From contig DAONFG010000002.1 in NCBI GenBank assembly GCA_035403465.1, positions 1-64,000 on the forward strand: a stretch of DNA of 64,000 bases, read 5' to 3'. Under the pieces are notes generated by a model that had not been told where the DNA came from, ran no database searches, and saw only the letters and a program-made list of their open reading frames with translations. This DNA comes from JAAYBQ01 sp035403465 (GTDB lineage: Bacteria; Spirochaetota; UBA4802; UBA5550). Shown piece after piece: positions 1-7,808 of this stretch. The translations under genes were made by a program, and so were the position numbers. Every line of letters begins with the position of its first letter. Positions within the stretch are counted from its first letter, which is position 1.

Positions 1-3000
1 CCGTATATAGACCCGCCAACTCCAATGCCGCTTGTCTCTTTTGTTTTGCTGTAGTAATGCTCGTCATGCGCGGCTATTATATTCTGGTCACCTTCTGCGT
101 CAAGGTCCGCGTTGCCGCCTGCGTTTATTTCACTCCCGACAATGTTTATGTCGTTGCCGCTCTCTACGTTCAGGTCGCCGCCCGTGTTAAAAGTGCTGCT
201 TACAACGGTTTTTGTGTCTTCAGTTACTTTTACTGTACTGCTGCTGAATGTTTTATCATTTGTTTTATCACCCTGGTAATGGCTTGTGTCATAATCATTT
301 ATAAGGTTAAAATTCCCTTCTGCCTTAACATCCGCGTCACCCGCCACATCGGCGCTGCTCCCTATAAAATTTATGTCATGGCCCGATGTCATCTCCAGGT
401 CCCCTCCTGTTGTAAGGGTTGAACCTGTCACAGTTGTAACATCCGAAACGCCGTATGTTCCATGCTGCTCACTGTAGCCCTCTTCCTCGGTCCGCACTGT
501 TTCAAAGTCTATGTTGCCGCCGGCCGTAATCGAAGCGTCACCGCCCGAACTTACATCAGCTCCCCTGTTTACAAAATCACCGCCTGAACTAACTGTTAAG
601 TCACCGCCGCTTTCAATCGTCGCTGTTCTTCCAAGCTCGGAATTTGTGTATCCTGAACCGTCTGACGAATAGACCTTTGTCTCGTTTATTATATCACCGG
701 TTTCAGTTACAAGCGACACGTTGCCGCCGCTCGCAATTACACCGCTGCTGTTTGTAATATTATCATGGGCCTTTATATCTACCGACGAGGTACCGGTTAT
801 AACACCCGAATTATTAACGTCCCCTGACGCATTAATTTTTACAGTGTTGCCCGCGATCACAGAAGAGCTGTCTGTTGTAAAGCCGTCCAGAATATGTTCA
901 GGTATATATACGCGCGGCACAAGCACCTTCACGCCCATCACCACGTCCTCTACATACCATATAATGGGCTGCTGCAGCTGGTTTATCTGTTCCTTTGTAA
1001 GCTCTACTCCCACTGCAAGTTCCAGGTCTTCGTAGGCTGTTGCAGCATTGTCAAGCAGCCAGGCCATCTGCTCCTGTTCGCTCATAAGGCTGTCATCAAG
1101 AAATTTCCTTGATGTTGCCACAAGTATCGCTTCGCTCACAAGCTCCTGTTCATAGTACGCGTCGCCAACAAAACGCAGGTCTGCTTCAGGATTAAAATTT
1201 ATCCTTTCAAGAAGATATTCCGAACCCTTAAGTTTGGATACATCTATATAATCAAGCCGTGTTTCAATAAGGTATTGTGAGGCAGGATTTGTATCAATTC
1301 TGAAAAGGCCGTCGGTTCGTATATACTGGCCAACATCAATAAAACCTGTAGTCATTACGTCTTCAATGACAGATGTGGTGTTCGCCAGGATTCCGGTTCT
1401 GCCCTCAATATTAACTCCGACAGATTCTTTAATTATTTCTTCGTTACCTATCTCTGTAGCATTTACAGTAACATCACCGCCTGCACTTATAATAGCTTTG
1501 GAATTTGATGGTACTGTGACATATCCAGACTGCGATCTGTAATATTTTTTATGAGTCCAACCCCATTTCCATTTGAATGGTCCTAATTTATGCTTTTTTT
1601 TGACCCTTTTATTATTACCCTCGTACTCGTACTGAGGCAGGTACTCAACCATAGAAACTGTTTCATTGCTTAATGTATCCGCGTCAATAGTCAGGTCATT
1701 TCCTGCCGCAATAACACTGCCATGATTAACAACGTTTCCGGCCGTTATATTCATATCACCGCCGGAGACAAGACATGAATAATCAGTGTACATTGTAGAT
1801 GTAAACTCATACCGCTGCATCACGGCCCATTCATCATCCCCTATATCACCTACGGTTACCAGATCCATTGTATAGTTCCCTGTATCTTCGCCTGTATTTA
1901 TAAGGCTTCCATCATCACCAATATCAATCAGTATACCATGGACTGTAGTGTTTCCCATTTGCATTCCAGCGGCAGTACCATCAGCCTCTATATTACCAGA
2001 ATAGTTATATATGCTGTTCCCTGAATTTTCTTTTCCCTTAAGTACCATGTTACCCATGGAGTAAATATATCCCCTGATGTTATTCAGGGTTTTTGTCGTG
2101 ATGTTCATATCACCGGCTGAGAAAAGTACACTACCATTATTCTGTAATGTACCAGTATCAACAGTCAGGTTGCCGCCGGACGATATCTGGGTCTCGGACA
2201 TGTCATCCGTGTTTATTATCTCCGACGCCCGGACAGTCAGGTCTGACGCTCCGCTTATCCTTCCGCTGTTATTTATTGTCCCTGTAATGTTCAGTGACGA
2301 AACACCGTTGCCGCCTGTAAGAACGGCGCCTGTGTTGTTGTCAAGATAACTGCCTGTTATATTAATATATAGTCCGCTTACTTCACCGCTGTTTGTAATC
2401 TTTTCTCCTGAAACAAAGGTAATTTCGCTGTTTGATACTATTCTGCTGCCGCTCTCATTTATTATATCACCCGATACATATACATTTACGGAACCATTCA
2501 AGAGGAGGCCGGTTCCATTAATAAAGTTAAGCCCTTCAATATTTAAATACCTGTCTGCATAAACCGAGGATATGTCACTGGAGAACACCACGTTCCCCGT
2601 CATCTCTATATCAATACCGCCTGCGGACTTTATCTCGCCGCCGTGCAGCTCAAGGCTGTCATTGCCGTATACCCATATCCTTCCTGTATCGCCTGAGAGT
2701 ATTATGCTTCCGCCGCTGTTTGAAATAATACCGCCGGTGTGCAGCGTAATGTTCTCGTTTGCCGTAATCTTACCAGACTGGTTATCTATATAGCCCTCAA
2801 TAGTAATGTTTCCAAGTGCGTTTACGTTCCCCCTGTTGGTGAACCCCGTACCGCTGTAAGTTATATCGCCCATGGCAAAGGCATCACCGCGCTGGACTAT
2901 CCTGTCAGATCCAGAAGCAACTTGAATGTTACCCGCGGCCTGCGTGTTATTAAGCTCAATACTTCCGTCCGCGCTTATGCTTATGTCCGAAACATCAGCC

Positions 3001-3833
3001 AGCATGTTTGCGCTTGATCTTACGCCCACTCCCTTCTCATTGCATATCAGAATTATACGTCCGGCATATATACTCCCGAATACAGAGGCGTCTATGCCCA
3101 GTTCAGGGAAAGGGGTGCCCGTTTCATTCCGGGTAAAAATCCTGTCATTGTAATTGTATGTTCCGGTACCGGTAATGATGCTTACGTCATTTCCCCAGAT
3201 AGCGCCGTTAAGCGATGCCATCCGGGTAATAACCGTGAAGTAGTCAACTGTACCGGCATTCACCCCGTTGCCTTCAATGCTGACCATGCCTCCATCAACA
3301 TCTATACCGCTGAACCCGTTAGCGTCATAAACCGCCCGCCCTGTACCCAGGGTCACGCGGGGCATGTTTATAAAGCCCGCGCCGTTCAGCATTATGCCGT
3401 TCGGATTTACCAGTATAAACTCTGCCGATCCGCCGAACATTTCGATATAACCAAGGATATCGCTCCTCTTTGTTCCGGTCACCTCGTTGACTACTATTAA
3501 AGCTTCGCGTCCGTTTAGCTGGTAATTAGGGTTGCCGTATACAGCACCGCCCAGGACAGAAATACCCATCTCTGTAGAGTTATTAAGGATTATACCGTTT
3601 GAACCAACGTTATATTCAGTAAACCTGTTAACCGAGACCCCGCCCGCTGTTGTTGTGGCAAGGTTTATAATCACAACGCCGTTTTGCGCCGTGTCAAGGG
3701 TAGGCCTCTGGTTTACAGGTACGGACGTGTCTACTGTTATATCAGCGGAATAAAGCGGCAGTACGGGAAAGCACAGTTCCGCCACAAGTAAAGATATGAG
3801 AAGTTGTTTTAACAAATGTTTTAATCTCTTCAT
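1..3833 (-). CDS. Filamentous haemagglutinin / CdiA-like two-partner secretion exoprotein (TpsA), 5' part; gene runs off the left edge
   Basis: An open frame starts with ATG at 3833 and stays open to the window edge (about 1,277 codons, C-terminus missing). Residues 1 to about 30 form a signal peptide ending near LYSA. A TPS secretion domain follows, with the hallmark NPNGI at residues 143-147 and then G-x-x-F-x-N. After that come several hundred residues of repetitive Gly/Asn/Thr/Asp beta-helix sequence (recurring blocks such as SSGGDLTV and TAGGNID), as in FhaB/CdiA. Near residues 956-980 is a WYVEDVVMGVKVLVPRVYI-like stretch that recurs in CdiA/haemagglutinin-repeat proteins. It is secreted through the TpsB encoded at 4426-6210. 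Whether it is an adhesin or carries a C-terminal toxin cannot be seen here. The start has SD-like AAAGGA, which lies beside one arm of a 17-bp inverted repeat. Confidence 0.9.
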   Translation of the reverse strand, partial: MKRLKHLLKQLLISLLVAELCFPVLPLYSADITVDTSVPVNQRPTLDTAQNGVVIINLATTTAGGVSVNRFTEYNVGSNGIILNNSTEMGISVLGGAVYGNPNYQLNGREALIVVNEVTGTKRSDILGYIEMFGGSAEFILVNPNGIMLNGAGFINMPRVTLGTGRAVYDANGFSGIDVDGGMVSIEGNGVNAGTVDYFTVITRMASLNGAIWGNDVSIITGTGTYNYNDRIFTRNETGTPFPELGIDASVFGSIYAGRIILICNEKGVGVRSSANMLADVSDISISADGSIELNNTQAAGNIQVASGSDRIVQRGDAFAMGDITYSGTGFTNRGNVNALGNITIEGYIDNQSGKITANENITLHTGGIISNSGGSIILSGDTGRIWVYGNDSLELHGGEIKSAGGIDIEMTGNVVFSSDISSVYADRYLNIEGLNFINGTGLLLNGSVNVYVSGDIINESGSRIVSNSEITFVSGEKITNSGEVSGLYINITGSYLDNNTGAVLTGGNGVSSLNITGTINNSGRISGASDLTVRASEIINTDDMSETQISSGGNLTVDTGTLQNNGSVLFSAGDMNITTKTLNNIRGYIYSMGNMVLKGKENSGNSIYNYSGNIEADGTAAGMQMGNTTVHGILIDIGDDGSLINTGEDTGNYTMDLVTVGDIGDDEWAVMQRYEFTSTMYTDYSCLVSGGDMNITAGNVVNHGSVIAAGNDLTIDADTLSNETVSMVEYLPQYEYEGNNKRVKKKHKLGPFKWKWGWTHKKYYRSQSGYVTVPSNSKAIISAGGDVTVNATEIGNEEIIKESVGVNIEGRTGILANTTSVIEDVMTTGFIDVGQYIRTDGLFRIDTNPASQYLIETRLDYIDVSKLKGSEYLLERINFNPEADLRFVGDAYYEQELVSEAILVATSRKFLDDSLMSEQEQMAWLLDNAATAYEDLELAVGVELTKEQINQLQQPIIWYVEDVVMGVKVLVPRVYIPEHILDGFTTDSSSVIAGNTVKINASGDVNNSGVITGTSSVDIKAHDNITNSSGVIASGGNVSLVTETGDIINETKVYSSDGSGYTNSELGRTATIESGGDLTVSSGGDFVNRGADVSSGGDASITAGGNIDFETVRTEEEGYSEQHGTYGVSDVTTVTGSTLTTGGDLEMTSGHDINFIGSSADVAGDADVKAEGNFNLINDYDTSHYQGDKTNDKTFSSSTVKVTEDTKTVVSSTFNTGGDLNVESGNDINIVGSEINAGGNADLDAEGDQNIIAAHDEHYYSKTKETSGIGVGGSIY

Positions 3834-3858
3834 TTTATATCCTTTATTCCGCTGATAT
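3739..3858 (-). promoter_or_regulatory. Perfect 17-bp inverted repeat spanning the tpsA start region (possible mRNA stem)
   Basis: Positions 3739-3755 and 3842-3858 are exact reverse complements (ATATCAGCGGAATAAAG on the mRNA 5' side). The 5' arm lies between the stop codon of the preceding gene and the tpsA start and includes the AAAG of its Shine-Dalgarno region. The 3' arm is inside tpsA at about codons 27-32, at the signal-peptidase site. In mRNA this would close an 86-nt loop containing the start codon. A translation-controlling structure is an inference; the repeat itself is read directly. Confidence 0.5.
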
Positions 3859-3872
3859 GAGAGTTAATAAAA

Positions 3873-4247
3873 TTACTTGGATTCTTTCTTTATTGCATCA
3901 ACAATCTTGGTGCTTATACTATTGAACGTAACTGCATCGGCACCCTTGAATTTTCCCCTTTGCATGAAAAAGAAAAAATTCTTCGCCATAGGCATTGTAA
4001 AAGTAATTGTTCCTGATTTCTTTTTACCGCCGCTCATCTCCTTGTATGAATCCATGAGGACAGTCCTGATATCCATGAATGGCTGAACTTCTTCTCCGAT
4101 AATTTCGATGGAGTTTAGAACATTGATTGAAAAAGCAAGTTCCTCAATTGTAAATTCAACTTTTACATCATCGTCTTTTGCGTAACCTGCAGTCATAAAA
4201 CAGAATACCGCCGCGGCTACAACCGCATTCTTAATAAATCTGGCCAT
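3873..4247 (-). CDS. Small exported protein of unknown function between tpsB and tpsA
   Basis: A 124-residue protein with a clear signal peptide: basic MARFIKN, a hydrophobic stretch, and a probable cleavage after Ala about residue 23 (AGYA-KDDD). The mature part is acidic at first, then Lys-rich, with helical-looking sequence and no cysteines, so it is probably periplasmic and soluble. I recognise no family. It sits 178 bp downstream of the tpsB stop and 39 bp upstream of tpsA on the same strand, so co-transcription with tpsA is likely. A periplasmic chaperone or secretion accessory for TpsA is an inference from position only. A lysozyme-inhibitor-like or immunity role is also possible but has no sequence support. 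Confidence 0.7.
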   Translation of the reverse strand: MARFIKNAVVAAAVFCFMTAGYAKDDDVKVEFTIEELAFSINVLNSIEIIGEEVQPFMDIRTVLMDSYKEMSGGKKKSGTITFTMPMAKNFFFFMQRGKFKGADAVTFNSISTKIVDAIKKESK

Positions 4248-4340
4248 AGTATTATTGTTTCCTTCTTAATTTATAGTATTGTGCTATTCATTTTTTACAT
4301 GAAAATAATACTGTCAACATTTTTTACTCTAAAAATAGAC

Positions 4341-4351
4341 ATTATATACCA
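4341..4351 (-). promoter_or_regulatory. Candidate extended -10 element upstream of the small exported gene and tpsA
   Basis: On the minus strand the sequence reads TGGTATATAAT, an extended -10 pattern, about 95 bp upstream of the start at 4247. No good -35 is visible. The 178-bp gap after tpsB and this element suggest that the small gene and tpsA could have their own promoter. This is weak evidence from one short motif in AT-rich DNA. Confidence 0.25.
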
Positions 4352-4425
4352 TAATACCACTTTGATAAAATATTATTTCAGGCGACCTGGTGTCAGTATT
4401 ATGTCATTTTGTGTTTAAAGTTTCC

Positions 4426-6210
4426 TCACTGAAAAGCCTTTAATCCCTCATCATACAAACCAGTGAGGCTAATGGATGCCGCAAAATAGACAACATAATC
4501 CTCCTCGTTAACAAACCATGAGGAGAATAGCTGCCTTGCGTATGAAATGCTCATATTTGCTATTCCTGCGGAATATGATAAACCCGCAGCCCATCCCATT
4601 ACAGAACCTTCACCCGTCCCTGAATTTTCATCCAGCCCGCATCTCTCTATGGCATAACCATAGTCATACCCTGCAAATAATTTAAGGCCTCTGAGGTTCT
4701 CCTGGAACCGTGAAAAATCAAAAACTGAAAAATCATTACGGATATAAAAACCCCTGTCGCCGGAGATCGATCCGTTTTTAAAACCCCTTACAGTATTCAG
4801 GTCACCAATTGATATCTTTTCGGAACTGTACAGGGTCTCAATGCCCCACTGCCCCACAAAGTTGAAGAGGTATCCCAAATTCTGGCCCATAAACTGAAAG
4901 GTTTTATTCCACAGGAGCGACATGTCACATTTATTAAACTGCGCCCTCGGCGTATCCGCGTCCATATCGCCCTCGTCCTTAAAGGCGCCGAGTAATTCAA
5001 GGCCGCGGTTATAATAAGCATCAAACAGGAAATAACCTCCGTAAATAAAGGTTGTGTACTCAAGGCCGATCTTTGCGACCGTGAGCTTCCTGCTGGACAC
5101 ATCTATGATCGCATCTTCAATATAATTTTTCTTGTCTTTTAAAGCCAGGGAAGTTCTTGCCTTAAAACGGTTATAGCCTATCCTCCCCAGCATTCTGTCA
5201 GCGCCGAAAATCATACTTGCGTCACTCCCGGATGATTTGAATTCGGTGTTCAGTCCCTGCACGTACTGCATGTATTCAGTGTAGCTATATGTGGAAGAAA
5301 AAGACCAGTACCCAAGGGGGAATGCAATCTGGAAAGACGCGCTTCTGTTATACTTCCTGTCTGTATCACTGTTGAGTGTGGCTGTATAGTTCGCATATAT
5401 ATTATCATTAATATTCAGAAGGTTGTCAAAACCGGCGGAAACCTTGCCCCGGTTTACACCTGTAGTTTTCTGCCCCAGGTTATCAACGCCTATATCAAGG
5501 CTTAGCCAGTTACCCTGCTGGTTATATATAACAATATCTGAAAAACCAAGCTCTGAACCGGGTATCACCTTCATCGTAGCATTATTTGACCCCAGCTTGT
5601 TCATCTGCTCAATACCGTAATCAAGGTCTTCAATATTGAGAAGTTCGCCTTCAAGAAAAGGGAATGCAGTAAAGACCTGAATACGGGTGCTTAAACTCTC
5701 TTTTTCAGGTTTAATACTTCCTATATAACCTTTGACAACGGTAAGAACAAGAACCCCGGATTTAAGGTTTTGATCCAGGGGAACTTTGACCCTTGCTGTA
5801 ATATACCCCTTCTCGACAAGCTTGTTTGTTATATTACCCACAAGATTCGTTATATCGTTGAGCGATATTTCTTTGCCCTGGAACGGATTTATAAGAGCCG
5901 CTATCTCGCCTGCACTAAGCAGATCAGAATTTTCTATGGTTATTTTAGAAATATAAAAACGGGTTTCATCCCTAACGGGTTCGGTGCCATCTTCTTTTTT
6001 CTGAGCTTCTTTCTCTTCCTCTTTCTCTTTTTTACTCTTCTCTATTTCAAGCATCTCCTTTTCATGGAGCCTCTTTTCTGTTTCATACCGCCGCCTTTCG
6101 AGCTCCCTCACCGCTTCATCAGAAGTTCCGGTTTGAGCGTACAGATTCGCAAGGTTTATAATTACCAGGAAAACCACAAAAAAAAATTTTATCCTTATAC
6201 CTGATTTCAT
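4426..6210 (-). CDS. ShlB/FhaC/HecB-family outer-membrane transporter (TpsB)
   Basis: A 594-residue protein, within the usual TpsB size range. Order of parts: signal peptide 1-26 (ending LYAQ); a highly charged Glu/Lys/Arg helix at about 32-75 that resembles the plug-linker region; a ShlB-type POTRA domain at about 83-165 (FYISKITI, then NKLVEKGYITARVKVP); and a C-terminal 16-strand-type barrel from about 215 to the end, with the conserved VRGF motif of loop L6 at 474-477 and a C-terminal aromatic-rich strand. It exports the TpsA encoded downstream. It lies 15 bp after the TPR lipoprotein gene stop, so the two are probably co-transcribed. Confidence 0.9.
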   Translation of the reverse strand: MKSGIRIKFFFVVFLVIINLANLYAQTGTSDEAVRELERRRYETEKRLHEKEMLEIEKSKKEKEEEKEAQKKEDGTEPVRDETRFYISKITIENSDLLSAGEIAALINPFQGKEISLNDITNLVGNITNKLVEKGYITARVKVPLDQNLKSGVLVLTVVKGYIGSIKPEKESLSTRIQVFTAFPFLEGELLNIEDLDYGIEQMNKLGSNNATMKVIPGSELGFSDIVIYNQQGNWLSLDIGVDNLGQKTTGVNRGKVSAGFDNLLNINDNIYANYTATLNSDTDRKYNRSASFQIAFPLGYWSFSSTYSYTEYMQYVQGLNTEFKSSGSDASMIFGADRMLGRIGYNRFKARTSLALKDKKNYIEDAIIDVSSRKLTVAKIGLEYTTFIYGGYFLFDAYYNRGLELLGAFKDEGDMDADTPRAQFNKCDMSLLWNKTFQFMGQNLGYLFNFVGQWGIETLYSSEKISIGDLNTVRGFKNGSISGDRGFYIRNDFSVFDFSRFQENLRGLKLFAGYDYGYAIERCGLDENSGTGEGSVMGWAAGLSYSAGIANMSISYARQLFSSWFVNEEDYVVYFAASISLTGLYDEGLKAFQ

Positions 6211-6225
6211 TAAAGATCCCCGTAG

Positions 6226-7698
6226 TTATTTGTTGCAACCTGCCATAAGATCCTCATCAACCTCCCATCCTAATGCTGCGGCTCGTTTAAAATCTGAACA
6301 TGCATCACTATGCATGTTCATTACCAGCTTTAGATGTCCCCTATCGTAGTAAGAACCTGCATCTTCAGGTTTAAGCTCAATTGCGTGGTTGTAATCCGAA
6401 AGTGCTCCATTGTAATCTTTCAATTTTTGTTTTGCGGCGCCTCTGCCACGATAAGCATCCGCGTTTTTTGGTGAAATCGCTATTACACTGCTGTAATCTT
6501 CTATGGATCCGGAGTAGTCACCGGTTTTATGTCTTACATATGCCCGGGCAAAATACCCGGTATCATATCCCGGATTTAGTTTAATCGCTGTACTATAATC
6601 AGCAAGAGCACCAGTATAATTCCTTATTTTTTCCTTAATATTCCCCATGCCGATGTATGCGAATATATCCCGGGGCTCAATTCTTGTTACCATTTTATAA
6701 TCAGCAAGAGCGCCTTTATAATCACCCGCATCTTCCCTGACGTTTCCCCTGTTGTAATAGGCCTTTGCAAAGTTTTTTTTCTTTTCAATGGCTATGCTGT
6801 AATCGGCAATTGCTTCATTATATCTTTCCATCCTGTATTTTGCGTATCCCCTTCCATTAAATGCTTCAGCATTATCAGGCATCAGGCTTATGGCCGAGTT
6901 GTAATCGTCAACTGAACCTGAATAATCTCCGGAATCACTTTTTATGTCCCCCCGGTTGTAATACGCATCAAAATAATTCTTTTTTAATTCAATCGCTCTT
7001 GTGCAGTCTGCCAATGCGCCGGTATAATTGCCGGACCTGTATTTTGCGTATCCTCTATTGTTATATGCTTCAGCATATTTTTCTTTAAATTTTATAACGC
7101 TGTCAAAGTCGGATACCGCGGCTATATAGCCAGTATTTTGTATTTCAGCAAGCCCCCGATTATAATATGCTTCAGGCAAGTCGGGTTTAAGTTCAATTGC
7201 TTTATCATAATCATTTATTGAATCTCCATACTTCCCGAGCATAAACAAAATATCACCTCGGGCCATATATGACCCGTAACCTGCATAACCATAATCTATT
7301 GCCCTTTGGTAATCAGATAGAGCTCCGCTGTAATCTTTAAAAGCCAGTTTTGAGTTACCCCTGCGAAAAAATGCTTCACCAAAATTATTTTTTTTCTTCA
7401 GGGCTGCAGTAAATAATTCCGCTCCCTCTTTTTGCTTTCCTTCAGTAACATATATATAGCCCATGGCAAAAAGACCATACTCCGAATCTGGAGAAATTTT
7501 TACTATCTCCTTCATCAGCCTTATTCTTTCAGCCGTGTCGGGCAAATTGAGAGATTGAATGTAAATTTCTTCAGCCCTGTTCATTCCATCACCATGAGTC
7601 GTGTTGATCTGTACAGGTGCTACGTTGTTTTCATTCCTGTTACATGCCGCATTAAAAACTATAAAAAAGATTGCTAAAAACAGAAAGAATCTCTTCAT
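6226..7698 (-). CDS. TPR-repeat lipoprotein (about 12 tetratricopeptide repeats)
   Basis: A 490-residue protein. The N-terminus has a lipoprotein signal with lipobox FNAAC, predicting lipid attachment at Cys19 and a place in the envelope. From about residue 75 to 480 there are twelve near-contiguous 34-residue TPR units, with recurring patterns such as AYYNRG and GALADY. TPR arrays bind protein partners. The gene lies directly upstream of tpsB (15 bp), so a role as an envelope scaffold for the two-partner secretion pair is possible but inferred. The repeats are similar enough that recombination between them is plausible. Confidence 0.85.
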   Translation of the reverse strand: MKRFFLFLAIFFIVFNAACNRNENNVAPVQINTTHGDGMNRAEEIYIQSLNLPDTAERIRLMKEIVKISPDSEYGLFAMGYIYVTEGKQKEGAELFTAALKKKNNFGEAFFRRGNSKLAFKDYSGALSDYQRAIDYGYAGYGSYMARGDILFMLGKYGDSINDYDKAIELKPDLPEAYYNRGLAEIQNTGYIAAVSDFDSVIKFKEKYAEAYNNRGYAKYRSGNYTGALADCTRAIELKKNYFDAYYNRGDIKSDSGDYSGSVDDYNSAISLMPDNAEAFNGRGYAKYRMERYNEAIADYSIAIEKKKNFAKAYYNRGNVREDAGDYKGALADYKMVTRIEPRDIFAYIGMGNIKEKIRNYTGALADYSTAIKLNPGYDTGYFARAYVRHKTGDYSGSIEDYSSVIAISPKNADAYRGRGAAKQKLKDYNGALSDYNHAIELKPEDAGSYYDRGHLKLVMNMHSDACSDFKRAAALGWEVDEDLMAGCNK

Positions 7699-7808
7699 TG
7701 CATTATTCCCCGATATTTTTTAGAGGGATGTCTGATTTTTGAACTGCCCGTCACTCTTCATTGGTAAAAATATATAAACAGTAATCGGGGTTTTCTTTGT
7801 ATACAATT

